From contig NZ_JAABNP010000002.1 in NCBI RefSeq assembly GCF_009928485.1, positions 186,001 through 250,000 of the forward strand: a stretch of DNA of 64,000 nucleotides. The letters run 5' to 3'. The notes under the pieces are model-generated. The model made no database searches and was not told the DNA's origin. It saw only the letters and a program-made list of their open reading frames with translations. Positions 45,297-54,676 of this stretch are shown here, one piece after another. The first letter of the stretch is position 1. Each line of letters opens with the position of its first letter. The stretch is from Clostridium sp. C2-6-12. Lineage in GTDB: Bacteria; Bacillota; Clostridia; Clostridiales; Clostridiaceae. A program made the position numbers and the translations under genes.

Positions 45297-46313
45297 CTAT
45301 TCTATTTTTTTGCATGAATCCCTAACTACAAGTTCTACAGGTATTATTTTATTGATTTTTAGTTTAGCTTTTTCATTGATTTGTTTTACTAATAAATCAA
45401 CTGCCGTTTTCCCAATTTCTTCTCGATTTTGCCTAATAGTTGTTAACTTAGGAGTGATATATTTAGCAATTTCTATGTCATCATAACCTATTATAGAAAT
45501 ATCCTCTGGTATATTTACTCCTTCTTCTTTCATTGCATCAATTGCACCAAAAGCAATTTTGTCACAGGCTGCAAATACTGCTGTTGGTCTATCCTTAAGC
45601 CTTAATAATTCTTTCATTGCTTTATAGCCCCCAGAAACATCAAAGTTTACACCATCTGCAATATATCCATCAGGTACTTCCAAATTTAATTTTTTCATAG
45701 CTTTTTCATAACCTTTTTTTCTTATGGCACTCTGCCAATTATCCTTATTAGTTGCTCCGGTTATATGTGCTATTTTTCTATGTCCTAGATCATATAAGTA
45801 TTTTACTGCAAGATTACATCCTTCTATACTATCTGAAGATACTGTTGAAGTATTTTTGTTAAGCATATCTATAACAACAATTGGAAAATCGCTCTTAATA
45901 AGTTCTAAAGTCTCTTTATCGTTAGGGTCAGTACAAATTATAGCAATTCCGTCTACACATCTATATTTAAAATATTCTAAAAAAGTATCGTTTTTCAATC
46001 TATCATTTTTAGAACCAAATAACAAGGAATATCCATGTTTATCTGCTTGTCTTTTAAATGCTTCAATTACGCCTGAAAAGAAAGGATGGTTAAGTCCAAC
46101 TCCAAGATTTTCAAAATATACAATCCCTAATGTCCAAGTTCTTTTTGTCGATAGAAATTGAGCTTGAGAATTTGGCAAAAAATTCTCCTCATCAAGAATT
46201 TTTTTTATTTTGGCTCTTGTTTTATCACTTACATCTGGATAATTATTTATTACTTTCGATACTGTAGTTGGAGAAACCCCTGCAAGTTTTGCTATTTCGT
46301 ATATTGTGCTCAT
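45297..46313 (-). CDS. LacI-family repressor of the sugar operon
   Basis: 338 residues. The N-terminal helix-turn-helix TIYEIAKLAGVSPTTVSKVINNYPDVSDKTRAKI is classic LacI/GalR. It is followed by the hinge and a sugar-binding core (LGIVYFENLGVGLNHPFFSGVIEAFKRQADKHGYSLLFG and the end TTIRQNREEIGKTAVDLL). It lies inside the operon between GH30 and GH94. The three palindromes centred on AACCGG/AACCAG before the binding-protein gene are its probable operators. The inducer is probably a beta-glucan oligosaccharide. Confidence 0.94.
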   Translation of the reverse strand: MSTIYEIAKLAGVSPTTVSKVINNYPDVSDKTRAKIKKILDEENFLPNSQAQFLSTKRTWTLGIVYFENLGVGLNHPFFSGVIEAFKRQADKHGYSLLFGSKNDRLKNDTFLEYFKYRCVDGIAIICTDPNDKETLELIKSDFPIVVIDMLNKNTSTVSSDSIEGCNLAVKYLYDLGHRKIAHITGATNKDNWQSAIRKKGYEKAMKKLNLEVPDGYIADGVNFDVSGGYKAMKELLRLKDRPTAVFAACDKIAFGAIDAMKEEGVNIPEDISIIGYDDIEIAKYITPKLTTIRQNREEIGKTAVDLLVKQINEKAKLKINKIIPVELVVRDSCKKIE

Positions 46314-46348
46314 TAAAATAAATGCCCCTTTCTTTTCAAATATTATGT

Positions 46349-47692
46349 TTATTTTTCTTCAACAATAGTATAAATAGAGTTTGCTTTTAATTGAATAATC
46401 ATATTTGTATTATTTATTTCTAAATTAATTAATTTATCTTCACTATTTTCATTCATAATTACTGTACATAATGTATTATTTTCGTTTAAACAACTTACTG
46501 AATATATGTTTTCTCCACTGACCTCACTATAAACTCTCTTTGCATTCCTCTTAATAAATTTACTAAAATGAGCAATGTAAAAAAATGAGCTGTTATAATG
46601 AACCTCTTTTGTTTTACTATCAACTATTACTGGAGCATCACATAAATTGTTAACATGATTTGGTCCACCTGTTTCATCAAGTACAATATTCCAATCTATC
46701 CATGCTTCTATATAATTATTTAAATCTCCAATTATATTTCTTCCATATCTTTCACCAGTATCCCAAGAACCTAATTTTACTCCGCCTTCCTGACAACCTT
46801 CTGTAAATATGATATGTTTATCTGGAAACTCCTCATGGACCCTCGAAGTATTAGTGAATTCTTCAGACATATACCAATGTATTCCAGTTCCCCATACATA
46901 TTTAGCAGCCTCTTTGTCTTTAAGTACAGTTTTTACTCTATCATATACTATATCTCTATTATGATCCCAAATTATTATTTTCTTATCTTTCAATCCATTT
47001 TTAAACATTGTTGGTCCTAGGAAATCTTTCACAAAATCCCTTTCTTCCTCTGCTGTATATAGGCAGGAATCCCATATTTGACATGCAGCCGGTTCATTTT
47101 GAACTGTAACTGCCCAAATATCAATATCTTTTTCTTTCATCTTATTAATGTATTTCACATAATAATCTGCCCACAATTGTTTACAATCTTCTTTAAGTTT
47201 TCCCCCATTGTTCATTTCTCCATTTGTCTTCATATAACTTGGAGGACTCCATGGGCTTGCTAAAATATTAAAATCTTTATTAGTTATTTCTTTAACTTTT
47301 CTTACAAGTGGAAGCACATATTTTTCATCTCTATCCAAAGTAAAGGTTTCTAAAGTTTTGTCTCCTTCTTCTACATAGCTGTAATTCTCTAAAGAAAAAT
47401 CGCAGCTATTAATGTGGACTCTAGCAAAATTATAACCTATGCCTTTTTCTTGGTCATAATAAGCCTCTAATATTTTTCTTTGTTCATTTTCGTCTATTTT
47501 TGAAAGAGCATAAGCACTTGCTTCCGTTAATGCGCCTCCAAATCCAAGTATCTTTTGATATTTCTTAGCTGTATCTATTTTAACACTATTTTGAATATTT
47601 TTGTCTCCCTGTATTTCAAATTTTTTTAATTCATGTTCTTTTAATCTATCTTCTGTATTTTTAGTTGTTACATATACTTTATATTTATTCAT
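46349..47692 (-). CDS. GH30 glycosidase, intracellular
   Basis: 447 residues with AGGAGG before the ATG. GH30 marks are YQKILGFGGALTEASAYAL, acid/base Glu in WAVTVQNEPAA and nucleophile Glu in HIIFTEGCQEGG. ILASPWSPPSYMKTNGEMNNGGKL is also typical. The family covers glucosylceramidase, beta-glucosidase, beta-1,6-glucanase and xylanases. With no signal peptide it acts on imported oligosaccharides. In this operon removal of beta-1,6 glucose branches or exo-beta-glucosidase action would complement the phosphorylases. Confidence 0.88.
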   Translation of the reverse strand: MNKYKVYVTTKNTEDRLKEHELKKFEIQGDKNIQNSVKIDTAKKYQKILGFGGALTEASAYALSKIDENEQRKILEAYYDQEKGIGYNFARVHINSCDFSLENYSYVEEGDKTLETFTLDRDEKYVLPLVRKVKEITNKDFNILASPWSPPSYMKTNGEMNNGGKLKEDCKQLWADYYVKYINKMKEKDIDIWAVTVQNEPAACQIWDSCLYTAEEERDFVKDFLGPTMFKNGLKDKKIIIWDHNRDIVYDRVKTVLKDKEAAKYVWGTGIHWYMSEEFTNTSRVHEEFPDKHIIFTEGCQEGGVKLGSWDTGERYGRNIIGDLNNYIEAWIDWNIVLDETGGPNHVNNLCDAPVIVDSKTKEVHYNSSFFYIAHFSKFIKRNAKRVYSEVSGENIYSVSCLNENNTLCTVIMNENSEDKLINLEINNTNMIIQLKANSIYTIVEEK

Positions 47693-47708
47693 TATTTAAC
47701 CTCCTGCA

Positions 47709-50700
47709 CTACACAATAATAGCCATTATTTCTGCTATCTCTCCTGCTCTAATCTTTTCAGCATATTCGTTACATATTTCATTTCCTTTAAATGTAATTT
47801 CACTGCCATTTATATCTTTCAAAGAAATTTCTCCTATACTTCCTTTATCTGCACCAAAAGTATCCTTATTGTCATTATTAATATATACAAGTTTCACTTT
47901 TCCAAAAAGTGTTGTAACTATAACACCATCTTTAAAGAAGTCTTTAGTTAAAATTGGATTTAGCCTGAACTTAAGAATTCCATCTTCACTAACAAAAAGC
48001 TTTTCTCCTACCATCATAAGCTTCCATATATTAAGCATTTCAACAGTTGTTCCACTTAGTCTTGCTACAAATCCTCTTCCATGATTTCTTTCATCAGGAT
48101 TACTGCTACTTGCAATAAAAGAAGAATTTTCAAGTATACTTCTTCCATATATGTTAGGATCCATAAATGGAGGCATTGCTGTTTTAATATCTTCAAAAAA
48201 TTCTTCATATAATCCATTCTTTATCAATTCAAGGAGATATTTAAATTCCATATGCATAAATATAGATTCTCTTTCAAGCCATCCTGCTGTAAAACTTCTT
48301 GCACGTCCGATTTCAAATGACACTTCTTCAAGAGATTCAGAAGTCTTATACATTTTCAATTTTTTATCATAAACTTCACTAGCTTTAATTTCTTTATATA
48401 ACTCTTTCTTTTCTTCCATATTCACATTTGTCTTAAGATATCTTGCTGGGCCTTCTAAAAATAAAGGTAAAAAATTAACTTTGAATTCTAAAGGCTTTAT
48501 ACTTTTATTTTCTTCTATTTCGTATTCAGTAACTTCATAATGCATAAATGTAGGAATCTTTTCTTTATTTATGTTTTTAAGCTCTTTTATCCCTAAATCT
48601 ATCTTAATAAGCATTTTACTTATTAAATCTTTAACTTTGTTTTTTCCTATGCTAAATTCAATTCCACTTACTGAGTACTTGATCGTATCTCTGTATTCTT
48701 CTCTTATGGCAGAAACCTTATCCCAATAATCTACTTGTGTTATTTTTTCATTTATAGCTAAAGTAAGACTTTCATTTAAATCTATAATTGAACTATAAAA
48801 TTCTTCAGGTAAGTTTATAGAATCTTCTATTATATCTAAGTTTTTATTTAAAAATAATAGTAACCGCTTTAATTCTGCCATTTCTGCAAAACTTGAACCT
48901 AATAAACCAGGTAGTCCATTCATTGCGTCATTCCAGCCTGGCTTTCCAGCCTCCATTTCTATACCAAAGCCCATAGGATCTATTGTCATAAACTTAACTC
49001 CAGCAAGAATTAACAGCTTTGTAAATAAATTAGTTTTGTATAGATTGCCTTCTTTATCACAAACCCATTTATCTTTAAATTCTTCTTTTTTTCTAAGAGC
49101 TACATATTGTCTTACTTTACCATCATCTATAATATACTTTTCACTTCTTGGCAGTACATATTCTGGTGAATTGTAGAATTTATAATCAATATCTTCAATT
49201 AATAATTCATTTATTTTATCAGGATAAATATTTAAATACTCTTCTACTAAATCAAGGTTATATGTCCAATGGTCTGTCCAGAAACCTTCTCCAAAATCAG
49301 CTTCTACATTTTCAAAACATATTTCCAAGATATCATTCATAATTTCCTTAATTTTGTCTTCTTCAATACCTCTTATTTTTTTTATTGAAGCATATAGTTC
49401 ACCTAAAGTAAATTTATCTTCAAGAGTTTTTAATAACTCTTTGCCTTTGTACTTTTCTTCTAATTTTAATAATGTTTCTCTTTGATTTTTATCTATATAA
49501 AACTGCTTTCCTTTAATAACTAAAGGATTATAACCATCTAGTTGTATTAAATCCATAAATAATTTAATATTTTCTTTCCTTGTAAAAGGATGAATAAAAA
49601 CATCCATTCTTCTGTTTTGATTTACATCTCTAAAATTTCCATTACCTTGAGAATAATAGTTTGGCTCTATGCTAAAGAAATTATAATCTCTTTCCAGATC
49701 TCCATGTTTTCTCGAATAAACGTAATAAACCTTCTTATTTTCATTTCCAACTTCTAAAGGATATCCTCCTCTTAAAACATTATCTATATAACATTGTTTA
49801 ATATAGTTGTCAAATAACGAATTTGAAGTCTTAGTTTCTACACTCTTACCAATTCCATCAATTATTTCATTTCCTTCAATTATCTTTTCCTCAAAGTATT
49901 CTTTATTACATATTTTATTTAATGATTTATTGACATCTTCACTATTACTCATGTAACCAATATAACTATAGATTTTAGTCGATAAATTAGGTGTTAATGA
50001 ACTTACTTTACCAGTAAATGCACAAGGAACTTTATTGTAACAAATCTTCTCACTATTTAATAAATCTTCAACCTTATTATTTTCAAAATTTACTGGCTTT
50101 TTTAACGAAGTATCATATCCAAATATTTTATCTGTGTCCACAATTGGTGTCAAAATATTTTTTTCATCATCAAAAGCAACGTAAAAATAACTATTTTCAA
50201 CTTTATCAACTTTTGCCGTATCTCCAGTAGAAGCTCTAACCTTATATATTGCAGTGTTATCTTCTTTAACTTCTCCCTGCATCCAGCTTCTTAAGGTATT
50301 ACCAAATACTTTATAGGATTCATTTGTAGATCCATATGGTAAAATAGCCGCTAACCCATCTAAAAATTCTATTTCAATTTTTTTATTAGACTTATTAATT
50401 ATTTCAACTCTTCTACCTAATGCAGCAAAGTCTTCTTTAGGTAAAGTAAAATAGCAAATTTCAATATTAATCCCCAAGTTATCATTAATTTCTATTAATC
50501 TAATTTCATTGTTCTTTATCTTAATTGTTCTATTTACGTTCTCACTAGTAGCTATAGAAAATGGTTCGTAAATAACTTCTTCACCACAATTTTTAATTTT
50601 AATGAAAGTTCTAAAACCATTACTATATACCATTTTGTATGCTTCATTTGCTGGAAAAAACTCCATTATACAATTATCTTTATCCCTTATGCCAATACTG

Positions 50701-50867
50701 CTTATTGCTTGTCCTCTATTAACGTAAAAAGACCACATTGGAATACCTTCGAGTCCAGCTATTCCTGATAGAAAACTAGCAAAAGGAGCTTTTTTATCAT
50801 AATTTTCTATAACATAAAATCCCAATTCATCTATATAATCATTTTTAATTATTTTTTCTGCTTTCAT
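47709..50867 (-). CDS. Large phosphorylase-like enzyme of the GH94/GH149/GH161 type
   Basis: 1052 residues, AGAGGTG before the ATG. The fold layout resembles GH94: beta-sandwich N-terminus (LSGIAGLEGIPMWSFYVNRGQAISSIGIRDKDN), an (alpha/alpha)6 barrel, and a GKPGWNDAMNGLPGLLGSSF motif at about 640-658. The Asp of WND corresponds to the catalytic acid of GH94. Length and the NGLPG extension are unlike cellobiose phosphorylase and fit the long-chain oligoglucan phosphorylases (GH161 or GH149 beta-1,3, or GH94 beta-1,2). With the laminaribiose-phosphorylase-like neighbour I favour beta-1,3-glucan oligosaccharides. It is cytoplasmic. The family is assigned from memory of motifs, not from a search. 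Confidence 0.75.
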   Translation of the reverse strand: MKAEKIIKNDYIDELGFYVIENYDKKAPFASFLSGIAGLEGIPMWSFYVNRGQAISSIGIRDKDNCIMEFFPANEAYKMVYSNGFRTFIKIKNCGEEVIYEPFSIATSENVNRTIKIKNNEIRLIEINDNLGINIEICYFTLPKEDFAALGRRVEIINKSNKKIEIEFLDGLAAILPYGSTNESYKVFGNTLRSWMQGEVKEDNTAIYKVRASTGDTAKVDKVENSYFYVAFDDEKNILTPIVDTDKIFGYDTSLKKPVNFENNKVEDLLNSEKICYNKVPCAFTGKVSSLTPNLSTKIYSYIGYMSNSEDVNKSLNKICNKEYFEEKIIEGNEIIDGIGKSVETKTSNSLFDNYIKQCYIDNVLRGGYPLEVGNENKKVYYVYSRKHGDLERDYNFFSIEPNYYSQGNGNFRDVNQNRRMDVFIHPFTRKENIKLFMDLIQLDGYNPLVIKGKQFYIDKNQRETLLKLEEKYKGKELLKTLEDKFTLGELYASIKKIRGIEEDKIKEIMNDILEICFENVEADFGEGFWTDHWTYNLDLVEEYLNIYPDKINELLIEDIDYKFYNSPEYVLPRSEKYIIDDGKVRQYVALRKKEEFKDKWVCDKEGNLYKTNLFTKLLILAGVKFMTIDPMGFGIEMEAGKPGWNDAMNGLPGLLGSSFAEMAELKRLLLFLNKNLDIIEDSINLPEEFYSSIIDLNESLTLAINEKITQVDYWDKVSAIREEYRDTIKYSVSGIEFSIGKNKVKDLISKMLIKIDLGIKELKNINKEKIPTFMHYEVTEYEIEENKSIKPLEFKVNFLPLFLEGPARYLKTNVNMEEKKELYKEIKASEVYDKKLKMYKTSESLEEVSFEIGRARSFTAGWLERESIFMHMEFKYLLELIKNGLYEEFFEDIKTAMPPFMDPNIYGRSILENSSFIASSSNPDERNHGRGFVARLSGTTVEMLNIWKLMMVGEKLFVSEDGILKFRLNPILTKDFFKDGVIVTTLFGKVKLVYINNDNKDTFGADKGSIGEISLKDINGSEITFKGNEICNEYAEKIRAGEIAEIMAIIV

Positions 50868-50899
50868 AAAACACCTCTTACTTAATTTAAAACCACAAT

Positions 50900-51727
50900 T
50901 TATTCTTTAACCCCGCCAGCTGATATGCTGCTAATTATATATTTTGAGAAGAATACAAATGCTACCATTATAGGCAAAACTGATATTGCAACAGTTAAAT
51001 ATGTTGCTCCTACATTGGCACTTATATCTTTTGATGCTCTTAATGAAGCCATCATTACAGGCAATGTAAATTTATCAGGTGTAAGTAATAATACTAATGG
51101 CATCAAATAATTATTCCATGCTCCAATAAAGGTACCAATTGACATTGTTGCAATACCAGGCATCATTATAGGAATTCCAATTTTATGGAAGATACCTAGT
51201 TCTGTAGATCCATCAATTCTTGCAGCTTCTACAATTGACATTGGTAAAACTGAAGTTAAATATTGTCTTAAGAAAAATACTATAAACGGACTTGCTATTG
51301 CTGGTATTATTAATGGAATATAACTATCCATTAACCCCATCCCATTTATCAAATCATAAAATCCTAACAATCCTAATTGTGCTGGTACCATCATTAAAAC
51401 TAATATTACAGTAAAGATTAAATTTTTACCTTTAAATTTATATATTGCAAAACCATATGCAGTTAATGCTGAAAAATATCCAGATAAAAATGTAACGCAT
51501 ACCGAGACAAATAAACTATTTCCAAGTCCTCTAAATATATTAAAGTAGCTGCTCATTGTTTTCCAATTACTCAATATAGAACTACCTGGAATTAATGTAA
51601 ATCCAAACATTATTTCTTGACTACTACGAGTTGCATTTACCAACATTATCAAAAATGGGCATAAACACAAAATGCTTAAAATAATTAATGCTGTATAAAC
51701 TATAACTTTTTTAACCTTAGTACCCAT
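50900..51727 (-). CDS. Carbohydrate ABC transporter permease (MalG type)
   Basis: 275 residues, six membrane spans. The EAA loop is SIVEAARIDGSTELGIFHKIGIPIMMPGIATMS and the C-terminus the usual KYIISSISAGGVKE. The ATG overlaps the stop of the upstream permease gene by one base (TAATG) and follows AAGGAGG. It forms the sugar channel with the MalF-type subunit. The ATPase subunit is not encoded here and is probably a shared MsmX-like protein elsewhere. Confidence 0.93.
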   Translation of the reverse strand: MGTKVKKVIVYTALIILSILCLCPFLIMLVNATRSSQEIMFGFTLIPGSSILSNWKTMSSYFNIFRGLGNSLFVSVCVTFLSGYFSALTAYGFAIYKFKGKNLIFTVILVLMMVPAQLGLLGFYDLINGMGLMDSYIPLIIPAIASPFIVFFLRQYLTSVLPMSIVEAARIDGSTELGIFHKIGIPIMMPGIATMSIGTFIGAWNNYLMPLVLLLTPDKFTLPVMMASLRASKDISANVGATYLTVAISVLPIMVAFVFFSKYIISSISAGGVKE

Positions 51728-52695
51728 TATTTTGCCTCCTTACTTTTACTTGAACCATACATTGATTTAAATGTAAATCCTGAACATATTGCTATTATAA
51801 AGAACAATACGTAAGCAATAGAACCTGCATAACCTACATTATTAAATTTAAATGCTGTATTATACAAATACATAACTACTGTGTTCAATGCTCCTGATGG
51901 TGCACCTAAACCATCTGTAATTAAAAATGGAATATCAAATATCTGAAGTCCTCCAATAAGTGATGTTATTGCAACATATAATAATATTGGTTTTAAAAGA
52001 GGTAAAGTTATCTTTCCAAATACTGTCCATCTTCCAGCGCCATCAATAGTTGCTGCTTCAAAATAATCTTTTGATATTCCCTGAACACCAGCCATTAGAA
52101 CTATAAATGAGTTACCAAACCACATCCAAGCCCCAATTACTCCAACCATAATAGTTGCTGTTCCTGGCTGGCCTAACCAATTTATTTTAGTATTTATTAT
52201 TCCAAAATTAACCAAAATCTGATTTAATGAACCAAACTTCCAATCTAATAAAGCTGCAAATAAAAATGATACTGAAGTTGCTGCTATTAAATTAGGTAAA
52301 TAAAATAGTGCTCTAAAAACACTTAATCCCTTAAATTTATATTTTATATCGCTAAATATTATAGTTAACAAAAATGCCAATCCAAGTTGAAGCACAATAT
52401 TAATACCCCAAATTTTTAGGGTATTTACAAATGAACCCCAAAACATTTTGTCACTCATAACACGAGTATAATTCTCCGCTCCAATAAATTTTATTTCTCC
52501 AAAGCCATTAAAATTTGTAAAGCTTAAATATAATGTTCTAAAAATTGGGTAAATACTAAATATTATAAAAATCACTAAAAAAGGTAGTATAAATAAATAC
52601 CCAAGTCTATTTACATCATTTACACTTTTTTTTCTTTTAGGTTTGGATTCAGTAATTTCAATGGTCTTTTTTGTACTATTTATATCTAAATTCAA
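51727..52695 (-). CDS. Carbohydrate ABC transporter permease (MalF type)
   Basis: About 322 residues. The most likely start is the TTG at 52695, eight bases behind AGAGG; the frame extends to a GTG inside that site. A positively charged N-terminal tail (ESKPKRKKS) precedes six or seven membrane spans (LGYLFILPFLVIFIIFSIYPIFRTLYLSF). The EAA loop is DYFEAATIDGAGRWTVFGKITLPLLKPILLYV. It is separated from the binding-protein gene by about 200 bases that include a stable hairpin, a usual way to keep permease levels below binding-protein levels. Confidence 0.92.
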   Translation of the reverse strand: MNLDINSTKKTIEITESKPKRKKSVNDVNRLGYLFILPFLVIFIIFSIYPIFRTLYLSFTNFNGFGEIKFIGAENYTRVMSDKMFWGSFVNTLKIWGINIVLQLGLAFLLTIIFSDIKYKFKGLSVFRALFYLPNLIAATSVSFLFAALLDWKFGSLNQILVNFGIINTKINWLGQPGTATIMVGVIGAWMWFGNSFIVLMAGVQGISKDYFEAATIDGAGRWTVFGKITLPLLKPILLYVAITSLIGGLQIFDIPFLITDGLGAPSGALNTVVMYLYNTAFKFNNVGYAGSIAYVLFFIIAICSGFTFKSMYGSSKSKEAK

Positions 52696-52860
52696 CTTTC
52701 TCACCTCTAATAAAATTTCTACCTATAATTTTTATCTTATGTCTAACCACTGTAACCCTTCCCCCTCTAAGTTGAGATCTAACAGTGACACGACCCTAGA
52801 TAAGTTCTGCTAACCTTCATATAGAGATTTAAATTCCCTCTGAAGCTAAGTTTCACTTTA

Positions 52861-52890
52861 TTTAAAGGTGAGAATTTTCTCACCTTTAAA
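52861..52890 (-). promoter_or_regulatory. Stable hairpin after the binding-protein gene
   Basis: TTTAAAGGTGAGA and TCTCACCTTTAAA form 13 perfect pairs with a four-base loop, three bases past the stop codon. No U-tract follows, so it is more likely an mRNA-stabilising or partial-stop element than a full terminator. The rest of 52696-52860 shows nothing recognisable. Confidence 0.65.
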
Positions 52891-52893
52891 TCA

Positions 52894-54237
52894 TTAATTT
52901 GGGACTTCTATATCTGGATATATAGTCTTAATATTTTTATAGAAATCTTTTAAAGCATCTTCTTTTGACATTTCACCTTTTTGAATTGATTCAATTGCTT
53001 GTCCAAAGAATTTTCCAATTTGATCATCATACTTAGTAACTAATGAATAATCTACTTTCTTAGCTTGTTCTAACCAGAATGCATAAGTCTTTTGTCCACC
53101 AAAAGCTTCATTGCTCATATCTTTATTAGCTTCTAAAGCTGGAATATTTGAAACAACATCGCCTTTTGATTTTTCAATCCACCACTTAGCTGTATCCTCA
53201 TTAAGTGTACAATATTTAATGAAATCCCAAGCTGCTTGCTTATTTTTACTGTAGCTGCTGATTCCCATAAAAGTTCCACCAGCAAAGTATGAGTTAGGAC
53301 CTGTTGTAACTCCAAATTTACCTATGTTATCTTTTGCATTATCTCTTACAATTAAGCTTCCCCATGTTGGTAATGCATATGCAAATACTTCAGTTTTAGC
53401 TGCATTTGCATCTATATCTTTTAATTCTTTATTACCAGCATCTACTGGAATTGGACCAGCCATTGAAGCATACCATGCTGCTGACCATTCTGGCGCAAAT
53501 GCAACTAATTTTTGTTGATATAGATTTACAGCTGCATCCACATAGGCTAATCTGTCTTCTGTCATCATTAATTTCTTATCTTTAACCCATGGTTGAGGAT
53601 TTTTACCATAAACAAACCATCTTAAATTTCCTGTGTCTGAGAAAATTCTATATCCTTTATCTAATAACTCTTTACCTGTTTTTGTTATTGTATTTACATC
53701 CTTAAACTTTTCTGCAATAAAAGCAGGATCGTCATTTCCCCAAACCTTTTTAGCAATGTCTCTACGATAAGTTATTCCACCTGGAGTCATTTGATAACTT
53801 AGTGCTTTTACTTTTCCATCTACTGAATCTTTACCAGCTTCATATACATAATTAACCATTTTATCTTTGTATTGTTCAACATTATATGGTTCTTTTGTTA
53901 AGTCCTCGCAAAAACCTGCTTCAAAATAATTTGGAAGCATTTGAGGTTCACCAACTATAACATCTGGTACATCTGCTTTTCCACGAAGTGCTGTTGTAAC
54001 TTTTGTTGGATAATCTGCTGGAGCTATTACTGTAACTTCAACTTCTTTCCCTGGATTTTGTTCTTTGTAATGTTCAGCAAAAGCTTTTAAATCATCTGAC
54101 AATGTCCATACTACTATTTTTCCATTCCCATCATCTTTTTTTCCTGCCTCAGCTGTTTTACTTGCAGATCCACAAGCAACTAAAGATGCTGCTACTACTC
54201 CAGATAAAACAAGTGACATTACTTTTTTTAGTCTCAT
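52894..54237 (-). CDS. Extracellular sugar-binding lipoprotein
   Basis: 447 residues with AGGGGG before the ATG. The lipoprotein signal has the lipobox LVAC (VAASLVACGSAS). It is a family 1 solute-binding protein, with KIVVWTLSDDLKAFAEHYKEQNPGKEVEV and GGTFMGISSYSKNKQAAWDFIKYC as landmarks. It delivers an oligosaccharide to the two permeases downstream. It is the first gene of the operon and preceded by three LacI-type operators. Confidence 0.94.
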   Translation of the reverse strand: MRLKKVMSLVLSGVVAASLVACGSASKTAEAGKKDDGNGKIVVWTLSDDLKAFAEHYKEQNPGKEVEVTVIAPADYPTKVTTALRGKADVPDVIVGEPQMLPNYFEAGFCEDLTKEPYNVEQYKDKMVNYVYEAGKDSVDGKVKALSYQMTPGGITYRRDIAKKVWGNDDPAFIAEKFKDVNTITKTGKELLDKGYRIFSDTGNLRWFVYGKNPQPWVKDKKLMMTEDRLAYVDAAVNLYQQKLVAFAPEWSAAWYASMAGPIPVDAGNKELKDIDANAAKTEVFAYALPTWGSLIVRDNAKDNIGKFGVTTGPNSYFAGGTFMGISSYSKNKQAAWDFIKYCTLNEDTAKWWIEKSKGDVVSNIPALEANKDMSNEAFGGQKTYAFWLEQAKKVDYSLVTKYDDQIGKFFGQAIESIQKGEMSKEDALKDFYKNIKTIYPDIEVPN

Positions 54238-54321
54238 AATATAATTCCCCCTGTAATGAATATTTTTTACTTAAAAGCTACATTTACAAAATAGTTTTGT
54301 CTTTTGAATAATTTACATCTT

Positions 54322-54339
54322 TTCGAAACCAGTTTCGAA
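54322..54339. promoter_or_regulatory. LacI-type operator O1
   Basis: TTCGAAACCAGTTTCGAA, palindromic except at the centre, directly next to a TTGACA hexamer at 54343-54348 (minus strand). It is closest to the binding-protein gene. Confidence 0.7.
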
Positions 54340-54384
54340 ATATGTCAAAAAAATAATTCTCAGCTATTCTTGCTAATGACTAAA

Positions 54385-54404
54385 TTTCGAAACCGGTTTT
54401 GTAT
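54385..54404. promoter_or_regulatory. LacI-type operator O2
   Basis: TTTCGAAACCGGTTTTGTAT, an 18-20-bp dyad centred on CCGG. It is 64 bases from O1. Confidence 0.7.
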
Positions 54405-54438
54405 TTCGCTAAATAAAAAAGCCTAATACTTTATTCAA

Positions 54439-54458
54439 ATTCGAAACCGGTTTTGTAT
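54439..54458. promoter_or_regulatory. LacI-type operator O3
   Basis: ATTCGAAACCGGTTTTGTAT, nearly identical to O2 and 54 bases further upstream. A possible promoter (-10 TATAAA at about 54495-54500, minus strand) lies just upstream of it, which would place O2 and O3 in the transcribed leader. Confidence 0.68.
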
Positions 54459-54605
54459 TTGTGGTTAACTTTTAGTAACTGTTTACAAACATAGTTTATA
54501 CTCTTTTTTTTATTTTGTAAAGGTTTTTTGAAAAAATTTAAAATTATTTTTTAGATTTAATACAAAAATCAATTCAATAATATATATCTTTTAACCGAAA
54601 ATTAA

Positions 54606-54647
54606 AAAGAAACCTATAGAGATTTACCTTTCTCCATAGGTTTCTTT
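54606..54647 (-). terminator. Terminator of the trp operon
   Basis: AAAGAAACCTAT and ATAGGTTTCTTT form 12 perfect pairs, extended by an inner AGA/TCT, with TTTTTAATTT after it on the minus strand. It lies 30 bases past the second trpB. Confidence 0.88.
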
Positions 54648-54676
54648 ATCTTCATTCCCTAGTTTTGGTATGAATT

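Noticed and set aside
45724..46161. 145-residue plus-strand ORF over lacI
   Set aside because: A shadow of a clear LacI gene and without its own start signals.
47709..50867. Reading the large enzyme as a cellobiose phosphorylase
   Set aside because: It is about 240 residues longer, and its WND motif continues as AMNGLPG rather than the GLN/GLD form typical of cellobiose phosphorylase.
53133..53315. 60-residue minus-strand ORF inside the sugar-binding protein gene
   Set aside because: A shifted frame of a well-supported gene with no ribosome site.
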